From Sphaerolaimus hirsutus (taxonomy: Eukaryota > Nematoda > Chromadorea > Monhysterida > Sphaerolaimidae), in contig OZ038458.1 in the NCBI GenBank assembly GCA_964036195.1, positions 23,511,832 through 23,575,831 on the forward strand: DNA of 64,000 bases, given 5' to 3'. Within the stretch, counting starts at the first letter, position 1; each line of letters begins with the position of its first letter. A program made the position numbers and the translations under genes. The notes under the pieces are model-generated. The model ran no database searches. It saw only the letters and a list, made by a program, of their open reading frames with translations, and was not told where the DNA came from. This document shows positions 32,855-44,452 of this stretch, piece by piece.

Positions 32855-34591
32855 CTGGAATCGAGCACCCTGGCGTACTGCGCCTTGTAGAGGGTGGTGA
32901 GCTGGGCGTCCTTGCAGTCGGTCTGCAGCAGCGAGGCCCTGTTCACGTAGGCCTCCGCCTCGACCGAGTCGCCCGCCTCCAGGTACAGCTGCGCGATGCG
33001 CAGGTACGTCCGCATCTTGTAGTCCGCAGAGTACTGCCTGCGAATCGGGGTAAGGTGGTTAGGCTTCAAACGGGATTTGTTAGCCATGTTAACCCGTTGG
33101 TCATGTAGACCCGCCAGTCATGTATTTTAGGGAAAATTATAACAGCACAGGGGTTAGTGGTAGCCGGCTTACATGATAAGTGGAGTACATAGCGCAGGTC
33201 ACAGTGCGTGTGCACTCGTATGGTTTTGTCACTCTTGTGATTACACCGCTCAAAGACAATAAAAAAACTCTAATGTGTGACAACTGTTTTAAGAGTTTTT
33301 CTTTTTTTCTTTGACTGGTATCATTAGAAGAGTGACAAAACCAATGCAAGTGCACACGCACCTGCGGCTCGCGCTTTGTGCTTTACTAATAATGTGAACC
33401 CCGTGCCGTGCTAAAAACCCTCAAATACATGACAGGCAGGACTACATGACTAGCGGGTTTACATGAATAAAGGCACAGGTCGCATGACATACAAAATACT
33501 TAAGTGGCACTTGTTCTGTCATCACTTATGACCCAGGTCAGTGCCAATTTTCATTTGTCCCAGTGAAAACCCACACACGCACCGCTGGCCCGCCTCCAAG
33601 GGAATGCCGATCAGAACCTGGGCCGCCTGTCGCCATTCCCGTTCCGATTCGTAAATATCGGCCAGGCGCTGTCTGATCGCCGCCGCCTGCTCCTCGTAGG
33701 AGATCACGCGCGGCTGAAAACAAATTAATGAGCTTGGTTGAATTGTAGAAATCAGTCGAATATTTAGATGTAAGCAAAAGTTGGGTTTCTATTTGGGCAG
33801 GGTAAAATACCTCTCTGCTTGAAAAGTGGTAAAATGGATACGAGCTTAATAAACTTGCTTATTGAAATGCGCAAAACCCAACCCAAAAAAACCCAAACAA
33901 CAAACACAATAACCAACACGACTCTTTCCCATTTGACCACCGGTCACAATCAACCCCAACCCCAACTACTCCATCCAAACGTTGGCACCGAGCCAAGCAC
34001 GCACCTGGAGCAAGCCGAGCACGAAGGTGGCCAGCTGCTTGACGGCCTCGTCGGGGGGCTTGTGCGGCGCGTCCGCGGACAGCACCCTGGCGACCACGTC
34101 GGCCACCAGCATGCGCGCCACCACCACCGACACGTTCTCGTCCGACAGCACGTTCTGCAGCACGGGGGTGAGAGATGGGGGGTATCTAACTTGGGGTTCT
34201 CAATTGGTTATTTTAAGCTATTTTTGTACAATGTGGTTTTATGTACTTATTTTTTTAGAGATTTTCCTAGTTTTGAACGGGGGCTGTTTTCTAATAACTT
34301 TAAATGTGATATTAAACATTAAAAAGCCTCTAAGACAAATATAATTACAACAATTTCAATACATAAAATTTTTATTTTTTAACATTCTCGGACTTTTTTA
34401 TTATAAAAACATAAATCCCCAGACGCAGATTCAACGCCAAATACCTGCACCAGGGCCTGCAAATTGGCGAGCAGCTCGTTGGGCTGGCTGTTCTTGAGCA
34501 GGTCGGTGAGCAAGCCGGACAGGCGCTCGGCCTGCGTCTTGTGGTCGCCGCTCGAAGCCACGATGGCACTCACCTCCGCACCAGTTGACAT
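32855..34591 (-). CDS. COPS4: COP9 signalosome subunit 4, first four exons
   Basis: CSN4 is a PCI-domain scaffold subunit of the COP9 signalosome, which removes NEDD8 from cullin-RING ligases. Exons: 34445-34591 (ATG at 34589-34591), 34005-34154, 33583-33713 and 32855-33037. They code for 203 residues in frame, with donors GTATTT, GTGCGT, GTGCGT and GTGGGT. Alignment with the animal family is clear: SSGDHK, NENVS-like [78 protein letters not shown] and YARVLDS. A GTGAGT inside exon 1 (codons 6-8) is not used, because the downstream SSGDHK matches the family. The C-terminal half with the PCI winged helix is not found at lower coordinates; a Tim13 fragment lies 586 bp away. Probably truncated by the rearrangement, unless intron 4 is very long. 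Confidence 0.93.
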
Positions 34592-35506
34592 TCTTGCTCA
34601 CTTGAGTTACAAGTTTGTGGGGTTTTAGTTGACGGGCGGATGTGGTAGAGTAAATAATACAGTTCGTTTGATGTATTTGTGTATGGTTAGACATCGCACC
34701 GCAGGAGATTGCAAACTTGTGCCCAAGCACACAGTTGACAGTTGTAGCGCGGTCAACTGAAACAATCTTGTTTTCTATTACTTACAATCATCTAAATATT
34801 TACGTTAACACAGTTTCTTGTCGTCAAGTATTGAAGTGCATTTCAAACAAATTTTCCTGTTGACCGAGAGGCAGTTGTCAACTGGTGTGCGTAGCGGCAC
34901 TTTGACGCTTATATTCCCAGGACAATTTATTTATTTTATGTGCTTATCACGGGCAGCGCCAGTTCAAGCTAGAGTCAAGCGCAAATACAGAAAGTTCAGA
35001 AAATACGGAATGCTAAATGCATCTGTACAAACACATTTTTTACAGATATTACATATTTTGTGATTTGGTCATTTTAAACTTTTTTAATTGTCCATGTTTT
35101 GTGTTTGAGCTCCTAACGTTATACGGTGCCCAAGTGAAAAACGGTGGAAAAACACGAAAAAAAACGATAACGACAATGACAGCACTTTAATGATCAATCA
35201 TATCTGATTATATCACAATCACAAAAATATCACAAAATATCCATCATAATATCTGCGACAATTATGCAAAATAATCCGAGGTAACTACCAACTTTTTATT
35301 TAATTTAAAGCTCATTCTGAATCAACAGCTGCAGTGATAGCATCCAGTAGTCCATCAAAATTTGTCAATGTTCGTTTGCCAGCTAAAAGTTGGCTGCACT
35401 CTTCGTGAACTGTCCAAAATGAGTCCAGATTGTGGCCTAATTCTGAAATTAAGTTTTTCTGTTAATTAATAAATACCATTGGTTAGGTAATGGATCATGA
35501 TAGGTA
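34592..35506. other. Upstream flank of CSN4, no gene seen
   Basis: AT-rich sequence that should contain the CSN4 promoter. No TATA box or other element can be singled out with confidence. Scattered ttgacagttgt / cagttgtcaactg motifs. Confidence 0.5.
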
Positions 35507-35908
35507 TACTCGGCGGACCGCGAAGTATGCGCAGAATCCTACCATTATTTAATGAATAAAATCTTGTGATAAATTTCGTAATTAATTATTCCACAGTAAA
35601 AACTAAATATTATGAGGGAAAAACTGTATAACTTTTTGGTTCGTTATTCAAATGGGTTATAGTAGGTTTCATATACTCCAGTCACTTTACACCCTGCAGG
35701 CGTGGTTCCCGCTGGAAACGTGCCAACTTTTTTTACACACGCTAATTTCATAAAAAGTCGAAAAAAGTTATTGCTGTTATAACGCTAACTCATTCACAAC
35801 AATGATTTTTTCATTTTTATTTAAACATCGCGTGCTTTATCATCATTGGCACTCTTCCAACATGAGACATAAATGAGTGCGAGGGCAGAGTATCATGTCC
35901 GCCGAGTA
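35507..35908. mobile_element. MITE with TACTCGGCGG ends, long form
   Basis: 402 bp with ends TACTCGGCGGAC and, inverted, the same, flanked by TA (35505-35506, 35909-35910). Its left ~150 bp match the short element at 16308-16500, so the latter is an internal-deletion form. Tc1/mariner-like by TA target. Confidence 0.75.
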
Positions 35909-36122
35909 TACTAAGTGTGATGTCAGCCGACAAATGTCAAATTGACACCAAAACAGTCAATGACGCGTTCTTACAGGGCTCAAACTTTTGTCAAATCTTT
36001 TATTCATTGTCAATGTCGTATTTTGCCGCAAAAAACTTCGTTATAGACTTGACAAATTGCTCGAAATACTATGCAACTATATTTGCGTTTAAGCCCACGC
36101 ATGTATGTATTTCTGACCTAAC
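35909..36122. other. Short spacer before NTAQ1 fragment 1
   Basis: No gene recognised; the duplicated block N1 starts near 36101. Confidence 0.5.
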
Positions 36123-36842
36123 CGGGGTTGAATATGGGTGGCCAGGGGGGCGGGGGGTGCAAGTAACCCCCGGAGGGGTGCCGCATGTGCCGCCGGTCTG
36201 AAGAAAACAGCTCCAGGTACTCGGCTGCTCGCATCACGCCGAAACGTCTGCAAATGGATAAATGAATTTGTATTTGTGGGCAGAAACTATCTACATTTTA
36301 GACGCCATGTTACGATGGGAGACAAAATAGCATACGTAGCATTCCTTCCAGCAAAAAATACAATCCCCCACAAAATATTTCTTCAAATCCACCAAACCAA
36401 CCTCCTATAGACCTCTTTCAATCGCTTATCATCGGTGATCACAGCGCTGCAATAGCTGGCGGCGTCGCAGGGACAAGGCAGCAATGTGTCAAAGTCGATT
36501 ACTTGCAGCGGTGCCGCCCCGCCCGGCAGACAAGCCCCGATCACGTGGTAATCCTGTGTATGTTTTTCAGATTTATTGATTGACTTGACACTTAGCATTA
36601 CATTTGACATTTTACGGGGTCTGGCAGTGGCAACAGACGGTTTATATATATCGTGTGTTTTTGAACAGCCCCCCTACGCGTCACCCACTAAAAATTATCG
36701 CACACCATAAAATATGGCGAAAAATGCGAATGACTTGAATTTTTAGATTTTACATTTTAAAAAATGGTAAAGTGAAACGAACCCACACAACGAGACGGCC
36801 ATCGCTGCTGTCGCTGGCGGCTTTCTGCATCCACAGCGGGAT
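36123..36842 (-). CDS. NTAQ1: Protein N-terminal glutamine amidohydrolase, three internal exons, copy 1
   Basis: NTAQ1 deamidates N-terminal glutamine to glutamate in the Arg/N-degron pathway. Exons: 36783-36842 (IPLWMQKAASDSSDGRLVVW), 36402-36553 (starting DYHV) and 36123-36247. Splicing of the first two recreates the WDYHV motif with the catalytic histidine; further conserved parts are IDFDTLLPCPC (catalytic-triad aspartate region), RRRFGVMRAAEYLELFSSDRRHM and a proline run as in the human protein. Phases are consistent (0, 2, 1) with donors GTTCGT, GTTGGT and GTTAGG. The N-terminal exon with the catalytic cysteine and the C-terminal exon (WGAVY region of the family) are not found nearby. 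This is a fragment, or a gene with distant outer exons. Confidence 0.9.
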
Positions 36843-37104
36843 CTGCGACCGAAAACAGCTCAAATAGACAGAAAAAGCTATGAAATATAAATTTTCAGTG
36901 ACTCGATATTTTCACAGTGAAGTGTGCGCACGCAGTTTTACGATGGCAGCGTGTAAAATGTAAAAATTCTCAAAATTGAAATGCAAACGTAAAACGTTTT
37001 AACGGCACTGAGTTTTCTTCATGGGCTCGTTGTGATCGGCACACTGCCAACGTAAGACATAAATTTCAACGACATAAATAACTGCGCGTGCACAGCAATA
37101 AGTC
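36843..37104. other. 5' side of block N1
   Basis: Shared with 43773-44032; AT-rich with gccaacgtaagacataaatt motif also resembling tgccaacatgacataaatca near 16230 and 49495. No coding exon seen. Confidence 0.5.
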
Positions 37105-37600
37105 ATCTGATAAAAAATGGCTAAAGCCAACAAAAAGTGGACACTGCACCTAACCATGTGTATGCTTTTGAATGCACAAAAGTAATATATCATATACCAT
37201 GCCATTTTCTGATTGAGCTATCAAAAGATGTATATCAAGGGAAATGTACACAAATGCTAATAATATAGGCTATCAACACAGCAAACTGCATCACAAGAAA
37301 CAATTTCATCAAACTTTTGCATGGCAGCGTGAGCTGTGTCAAAGTGCTGCAAACATTAAAGATACAAAAAGCTCACACTGCCATGCAAAAGTTTGGTGAA
37401 ATTGTTTCTTGTGATGCAGTTTGCTGTGTTGATAGCCTATATTATTAGCATTTGTGTACATTTCCCTTGATATACATCTTTTGATAGCTCAATCAGAAAA
37501 TTGCATGGTATATGATATATTACTTTTGTGCATTCAAAAGCATACACATGGTTAGGTGCAGTGTCCACTTTTTGTTGGCTTTAGCCATTTTTTATCAGAT
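37105..37600. repeat. Foldback element, two 230-bp arms
   Basis: Arms 37105-37334 and 37371-37600 are inverted copies with only a few mismatches, around a 36-bp spacer. Outer ends are atctgataaaaaatgg / ccattttttatcagat. It is absent from the duplicated block at 44032, so it inserted or formed after that duplication. No open frame. A transcript would form a long hairpin. Confidence 0.9.
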
Positions 37601-37724
37601 ATACTTCTTTTTGTGGGCCACAGGCCCAAAAGTTTATAAGTTATTGCAAATCAAGCAAATGCCAAATGTGGCAGTGAGCAATACAATCTATAGTCAAGAA
37701 GAAGCCAAATACTAAGATTCAAAA
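37601..37724. other. Short spacer
   Basis: No feature recognised. Confidence 0.4.
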
Positions 37725-38870
37725 GATTTTCAACCTGACATTTAGAACCTGAAAGTTATCACTTGACATTTATGACTTGAAATTACCCACTTGACAATAA
37801 CTTGACATAAACCACTTGACATTTATGACTGAATGGCATCACTTGATATTTATGACTTGACATGAACTGCTTGTCATTTTTTCACCTGATAGTTTTCACT
37901 TGACATAAAAAACTTGACAGGTATCACCTGAAAATTGTTACTTGACATATTACTTGACATTTGACATGACATTTATCACTTGACATTAAACTTGACATTT
38001 CACTTGAAATTTATCACTTGACATTAAACTTGACATTTGACATGACATTTATCACTTGACATTAAGCTTGACATTTAACTTGACATTTGACTTGACATTT
38101 GACTTGACATTTGACTTGACATTTGACTTGACATTTCACTTGAAATTTATTACTTGACATTTCACTTGAAATTTATCACTTGGCATTTGACTTGACATTT
38201 CAATTGAAAGTTATCACTGTATATTCACCTTGACATTTATCACTTGACATTTGACTTCACTTGACTTTAGACTTGACATTTATAACTTGACATTTGACTT
38301 GATATTTGATCACTTGACATTAAACTTTACATTTGACTTGACATTTCTCACTTGAAATTTGACTTGACATTTATCACTTGAAATTTGACTTGACATATGA
38401 CTTGATATTTGACTTGACATTTATGAGTTGACATAAAACTTGACATTTCACTTGAAATTTGTCACTTGCCATTTGACTTGAAATGTGTCACTTGACATTT
38501 GACATGACATTTATCATCTGACATTAAACTTGACATTTCAATTGAAATTTATCAGTTGACATTTGACTTGAAAGTTATCACTTGAAATTTGACTTGATAC
38601 TTTATCACTTGATATTTTATAACTATCTATCACTTGACATTTATCAATTGACATTTCACTTGAAATTTATCACTTGACAATTATCACTTGACATTTCACT
38701 TGAAATCTACCACTTGACATGTATCACTTGATATTTGACTTAATATTATATTATATTATTGATATTTTATCACTTAATATTTTATCACTAGACATCTATC
38801 ACTTGACATTTATCACTTGACATTTGACTTGACATCAACCACTAGACATTTATGACCTGATAGTAATCAG
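37725..38870. repeat. Degenerate (TTGACATTTATCAC)n repeat field
   Basis: About 1.15 kb of short units mixing cttgacatttatca, cttgacatttga and aacttgacattt in irregular order. Not a coding region; stops in all frames. Confidence 0.9.
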
Positions 38871-39697
38871 CATGCAAGGTCACATGCTCAGTATCACATG
38901 AAGCAGTAGTTCAGGCATGTTTGCGCATTTTACACAAAATAAGCAAACTTGAATAACTTTTGTAAATCTGTACCAAAATTGCCAAAAGATGGCTCATTTG
39001 AAAGCTCTAGTCATGGCACACATCAACAAATTTTTTTTATTGCCCCATTTGTATTCAAATTTTAAATTTATTGAGGTTTGAAAATTTCAAACAGATACCG
39101 TACCAAAGTCATTGGAGCCTGTGAAAAAACATCCTGAAAATAAGAAATGGCATCATATTCTCTTTCAAATGAGCCATCAACCATGAAAATTGGTCGTGTT
39201 TCAAGGAAGTTATTGCAGTTTGAAGATTTTCGGGAGAACAAGAACAACAACAACAACAACAAGAACACTACTTGAAAAAGAAAATGCGTAATAACTTCCT
39301 CCGAACTCAACCGTTGGATCTGAAAATTTGCATGGTGGTACTTTTTGACACGGGCTTTTTAATGGTGCAGTCGGTTCTGCACTAGCGCATTGCGTTCCGA
39401 AGTTATTGCGATTTTAAATTTGCGATTTCCGCATTTTGGTGTGTCTGACCATATTATGGGTGGGTCGCTTGCGCCCTCCCTCGGCAGCGAGGGATGGCGC
39501 TGGCGCGCCCACCCGATAACAATGATTTCTATCAAACGTAAAGTGCTGCAAGCACAAAAGTCAGTGCGCAAATCAACTCGCCTTCGCGAACAAGTTCCTA
39601 AAAACTTCACGCGGTTGCTTACAAATATTCCATACAATTTAAAAAATAAATCTCAATCTGCACATGCAAATCGATTGCACACACTTAGCAGTGGGCA
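38871..39697. other. Unique spacer with (CAA)n
   Basis: AT-rich single-copy sequence with a CAA microsatellite at 39240-39270. A GC-richer patch at 39460-39520 has no matching splice sites. The phrase atcaaacgtaaagtgctgc (39532-39550) also occurs near 44046. No gene supported. Confidence 0.5.
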
Positions 39698-39974
39698 TAA
39701 TGGGCCACCACACACTGGATGTCAACTGAATTCGTGTCAACTAAATGTCAACTGAATTCGTGTCAACTAAATGTCAACTGAATTCGTGTCAACTAAATGT
39801 CAACTGAATTTAAGTGATACTGTGATTTCAACTTATCTATTTGATAGAGCATAGTTAATTTTACATCATGACACTTCATTTTCATTGTTCCTGTTAAGTG
39901 TGATGCTTTTTACAAACTTCTTGTTTTATTCAATTGACACTGAGTTGACGCGAATTTGCGATGTCAACTAGTGT
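39698..39974. mobile_element. TGGGCC/CACACACT inverted-repeat element, copy A
   Basis: Left end tgggccaccacacactgg, right end inverted TGGGCCCACACACACTAG, with repeated gtcaactgaattcgtgtcaa motifs inside. Flanked by ataa on both sides (possible 4-bp duplication, unproven). Copies: inverted at 42299-42533 and a third at about 44332-45856 interrupted by a nested transposon. Confidence 0.65.
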
Positions 39975-41770
39975 GTGTGGGCCCAATAAAACCAACCGTT
40001 TTTTTCCTATTGCTAATGAAAACGACGCAGGAGCGGGGCAGCAGTTCGGGGCGGCGCGACCGCAGCAAATCGCACCATTGCCACACGTTTTCCTCGCTGA
40101 AACAACGGTGTGCAGTCAACTGGCGTTAGTCGCTCAATCACGTAGGATGGTAGAATTTACCGTACCGCAAAATTTTGATAATTACCGTAAACTTGGTGGA
40201 TTACCGCACCGTAACGGGGGCTGATGGCGGTACCGTTTTCCGCCTTATTGCTAAAATGTCCACGTGATTAAAAATCTCCATGCGTGAAATGTGATTTCAC
40301 AAGGCAGATAAACCCAAAAAAAACCTCAAAAAAGAAAAAAATGTGAAAGCGACAAGCAGAGCCAGAATTGTACAGAATTGAGTGAAGAATAGAACAAGTG
40401 ATCACTTGCAACTTGGGGTAGTTCCAAGGGGGCAGGCCTGATACGCACATTTGCCCGTTTTTTTCACTTGACACTTTTTCAAGTGATTTTCAGATATGAG
40501 TGAAGTGAAAAAACGTTGCGCAATGACATTAGTGAACTTTTTTCACTTCACTCATATCTGAAAATCACTTGAAAATGTGTCAAATGAAAAAAAACGGGCA
40601 AAAGTGCGTATCAGTGCACCCCCGTTCCAAGCCCTGTGAAGTATCAAGTGAAGTGCGAAATGTCATGCAGGTCATAGAACTTTTTAAAATGTCACGCAAA
40701 ATGTCAAGTTAGTAATGGGTAATTAATTTATTTTAATTGACATTGACACTTGACCTCACTCCACAGGATGCGGGACCGCCCTCATAACTTCTACTTGCCA
40801 AAACCGACCAATAATACTGTTGATAGGGACACGAACTAGTCCCGAGGCTATCCTCCATTGCAGCCAAAACTGCAAGCGGCGTCCACTTTTGCATTTGCAC
40901 AAACACATTTGCACAGTTGGAAACTCTACTGAAATAACGCGCTTTGCACATGGCTCCGCGCCGGTGGATAGAATTACGATTTTCGGCGACAGCAAATTAT
41001 TTTCAATGTGCCGCGAGGTTGCGTAATAACATTCATTAAATTTCACTCATACAGGAAAGAAAACGTTGATTGCGTTTCTATCAAAACTAATTAAAAACGG
41101 ATTAAATATCTATCGACAAACTAAACAACAATATACCTAAATACTAGCTTAATACTCAAGTACCTACGTAGACAAGTTTAAGTATCATAGAAAAAGTGTC
41201 ACATTCAGGCAGCAGGGAGTCACATAAATATTTGCATTTGCACATGCATTCAGACTAGCGGAAAGGTAACATAGGGGGGTGATAAAATTTTCATGACCTT
41301 GGCATGTTTATATTGATGTAAGAGTGAATATCAACTTATTTTATGTTCATGAATAAGCTTACCGTGGAGCTCGTTGTAGGATAATTTTCATGGGGAACTT
41401 ATTCAAGGGGGTGAATGATGACGAAATGATCGCTCTACTCGTGAAAATCCATAATTGTACCAACCCATTGTTGGCAACGCAAATTCGCTTTTTAACTGCT
41501 AAATTGTTGCAATTTTGGGTACATTCATGTTGCAATTTCATGCTGCGCGCAATATCCAATTCAAATGGGGGGGGCTATTCAGAGGTCTTTTAAAATGTGA
41601 CTTTTTCGAGAATACCTTCAACATATGAACCGACACATAAACACATAACTGTATGATCTGTTTCAACGTGAGGTGTAAGAAAAATGAGAAGCTAATTGAG
41701 CAGCTTAATAAATCGCGTGCAAGTTCATATTTTAGCACAAATGCTATTGCAAATGTGCACAATGTGTAAG
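39975..41770. repeat. Block M1 (duplicated non-coding block)
   Basis: Matches about 45857-47628 with around 1-2% differences. It ends by joining the Tim13 3'-flank block, as M2 does. The longest open frames (for example 40756-41046 minus) have no splice or family support and carry amino-acid changes between copies. Confidence 0.8.
40438..40614. repeat. Palindrome, ~78-bp arms (M1)
   Basis: ctgatacgcac...cgttttttcacttgac and its inverted copy surround a ~20-bp centre ending in ttgcgcaatgacattagtg. Arm mismatches are few. The second copy is at 46304-46479. Confidence 0.85.
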
Positions 41771-42079
41771 AATAGTTTGCAGTGTTTACAAGTAGTTACA
41801 CTTTCAATACAGCGTTAGCTGAAAACCAAACATCTTTTGTTGAAACAACTTTAGTCTTTTTGCATATTCAATTGTAAATAAATATGAACTTGGGTCCGTG
41901 CTAGTGATGTAAACAATGCCAAACTTTGAAAAAGGCACCTTAACTTTTACACCACTAGTCGTTATTAAGACGAATGTGTGAAATAACTGTGCCTAAACAG
42001 ATGTGGCAATGGGGTTGGCTTTTTGGGGTTCGAATTACTAAAACCAAATAATTTTTTTTTTCAAAGTAACTGAAAATTA
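41771..42079. repeat. Tim13 3'-flank fragment attached to M1
   Basis: Corresponds to about 14375-14670 and 47640-47955. It is cut at actgaaaat by a TAGTGATGG element, so the Tim13 exons that follow in the other copies are missing here. Confidence 0.8.
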
Positions 42080-42246
42080 GTGATGGAAAAGCGCCAGAAA
42101 AAATGGCGCCAGGCGCCAAGGGCGCCATGGCGCCATTCAGAAAGTGGGCGCCAGGCGCCAGGGGCGCCACGGAAAGAGGGCGCCAAGCGCCAAGGGCGCC
42201 ATGGCGCCATTTGGAAAATAGGGCGCCAGGCGCCAAGGGCGCCAGA
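42080..42246. mobile_element. GCGCC-core MITE, truncated
   Basis: Starts TAGTGATGGAAAAGCGCC followed by GGCGCCAGGCGCCAAGGGCG-type palindromes. The right terminus and a second target copy are not found, and sequence to the right does not resume the interrupted block. Confidence 0.65.
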
Positions 42247-42298
42247 ATAAAAAGTGCCTACAACACCATGCGTGTGCTAAAAATGTTTCTACAGCACC

Positions 42299-42533
42299 AT
42301 TGGGCCCACACACACTAGTTGACATCGCAAATTCGCGTCAACTCAGTGTCAATTGAATAAAACAAGAAGTTTGTAAAAAGCATCACACTTAACAGGAACA
42401 ATGAAAATGAAGTGTCATGATGTAAAATTAACTATGCTCTATCAGATAGATAAGTTGAAATCACAGTATCACTTAAATTCAGTTGACATTTAGTTGACAC
42501 GAATTCAGTTGACATCCAGTGTGTGGGGGCCCA
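42299..42533. mobile_element. TGGGCC/CACACACT element, copy B (inverted)
   Basis: Reverse complement of 39698-39974 with a shorter set of gtcaactgaattcgtgtcaa repeats. Ends ttgggcccacacacac and ggggcccatt. Confidence 0.65.
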
Positions 42534-42994
42534 TTGTACGCGCATTCACTTCTTAATTCGCGTTCTCCAGGATGTAATGAACAAAAACAAGGCTAGCAAC
42601 AGAATTTTTTTGAATAAAATCCAGTTGACGATGTCAAACGCAATGGAAATTGTCATTTGACAACAATCCATTCATTACAAATAAACCTTTCCAAACAATG
42701 TTTCCTAATTGCAACGATTTAAATCCGTTTATTTATGATTTTGCAAGTTAGACGGTTCATAATTCTTGTCTTCTGATCTGAATCGGCTCAATGTGAATAT
42801 TTCATTTCTGACGTCGGAATATACATTTATTAATTGGGACAATACTGGGCACACATTTTTTTAGCGTTACGGAGGAGCGATTCGCTATCTATCCAGCCCC
42901 CGCGAGGGCCAAAATCCTGGAGACTCATTCACAACAATGATTTTTTCATTTTTATTCAAACATCGCGTGCTCATGTATGTATTTCTGACCTAAC
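42534..42994. other. Spacer before NTAQ1 fragment 2
   Basis: No gene recognised. A part (42781-42836) matches 10263-10325; block N2 starts at 42973. Confidence 0.5.
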
Positions 42995-43772
42995 CTGGGT
43001 TGAATATGGGTGGCCAGGGGGGCGGGGGGTGCAAGTAACCCCCGGAGGGGTGCCGCATGTGCCGCCGGTCTGAAGAAAACAGCTCCAGGTACTCGGCTGC
43101 TCGCATCACGCCGAAACGTCTGCAAATGGATAAATGAATTTGTATTTGTGGGCAGAAACTATCTACATTTTAGACGCCATGTTACGATGGGAGACAAAAT
43201 AGCATACGTAGCATTCCTTCAAGCAAAAAATACAATCCCGCACAAAATATTTCTTCAAATCCACCGAACAAACCTCCTATAGACCTCTTTCAATCGCTTA
43301 TCATCGGTGATCACAGCGCTGCAATAGCTGGCGGCGTCGCAGGGACAAGGCAGCAATGTGTCAAAGTCGATGACTTGCAGCGGTGCCGCCCCGCCCGGCA
43401 GACAAGCCCCGATCACGTGGTAATCCTGTGTATGTTTTTCAGATTTATTGATTGACTTGACACTTAGCATTACATTTGACATTTTACAGGGTCTGGCAGT
43501 GGCAACACACGGTCATATATATATCGTGTGTTTTTGAACAGCCACTCTACGTGTCACCCACTAAAAAATTATCGCACCCCCTAAACTACATTGACAAAAC
43601 GCTCAAACCAGACGGCGAAAAATGCGCATGAGATCCCGCCGAGAATTCGGAAATTTGAATTCTTCGCTGCGATTTTAAATAAAAAAAGTAAAATAGAGGG
43701 GGGGAAACGAACCCACACAACGAGACGGCCATCGCTGCTGTCGCTGGCGGCTTTCTGCATCCACAGCGGGAT
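42995..43772 (-). CDS. NTAQ1: Protein N-terminal glutamine amidohydrolase, three internal exons, copy 2
   Basis: Exons 43713-43772, 43274-43425 and 42995-43119, with the same phases and motifs as copy 1, including the spliced WDYHV. The translated exons show no frameshift or stop. The last exon ends CCAG before GTTAGG where copy 1 has CCCG. Intron 1 differs by an extra segment (about 43500-43690) with different sequence. As in copy 1, the catalytic-cysteine exon and the C-terminal exon are not present nearby. Confidence 0.88.
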
Positions 43773-44331
43773 CTGCGACCGAAAACAACAATTGACGGAA
43801 AAAGCTATGAAATAAAAATTATCAGAGACACGATCTTTTCCCACTGTGCGCACGTAGTTTTACGATGGCAGCGTGTAAAATGTAAAAATTCTCAAAATTG
43901 AAATGCAAACGTAAAACGTTTTAACGGCACTGAGTTTTCTTCATGGGCTTATTGTGATCGGCACACTGCCAACGTAAGACATAAATTTCAAAAAAATACA
44001 TAATCCACTGCGCGTGCACAGTAACAAGTCATAACAGTTATTTATATCAAACGTAAAGTGCTGCGAGCTGAAAATTGACTGCACACAGCAAGCAGTGCGC
44101 ACGGCCTAATTGCACACCGCACACTCAAAATTGCCAAGGGCGGTTCGAACGTTATTTTTTTACGTCCGGTCAGAATTCTAAAGTTGGTTCGGACGAGTTC
44201 ATTTGAGAAAAGACTGAAAAACTACTGAAATTTTGGTAGGTTCGGACGATTTTGAATTCATCCCCTATTTTCAATTCTGAACTTGCAAAAAAACGTTCGA
44301 ACCGCCCTGGCAAACTTCGAGTGTGCGGTGC
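43773..44331. other. Spacer between N2 and M2
   Basis: Includes a hairpin: gccaagggcggttcgaacgt (44131-44150) against aacgttcgaaccgccctgg (44293-44311), about 180 bp overall with related cttaattctga/tcagaattc arms, probably another small foldback MITE (44110-44335). Confidence 0.5.
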
Positions 44332-44452
44332 GCCAATGGGCCCCCACACACTGGATATCAACTGAATTCGTGTCAAATGTCAACTGAATTTAAGTGATAC
44401 TGTGATTTCAATTTATCTATCTGATAGAGCATAGTTTTTTTTACATCATGAC

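Noticed and set aside
34561..34591. Strong GTGAGT donor inside CSN4 exon 1
   Set aside because: Using it would remove the SSGDHK region that matches the CSN4 family; the GTATTT donor 49 codons in gives the correct protein.
39359..39637. MYGIFVSNRVKF stretch as an NTAQ1 exon (family has AVFISNERK)
   Set aside because: Only a short resemblance; an in-frame stop lies just upstream, no matching acceptor exists, and the sequence is absent from the second copy.
40756..41046. 96-codon minus-strand open frame in block M1 (ECYYATSRH...) as the missing NTAQ1 first exon
   Set aside because: Orientation and position would fit, but there is no CYCEENVW-like motif and no proper splice sites, and M1/M2 differ by non-conservative changes.
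41390..41593. GNLFKGVNDDEMIALLVKIH open frame
   Set aside because: The M2 copy has an in-frame stop where this one has a codon (taaattgtt / taaatagtt), and no family is recognised.
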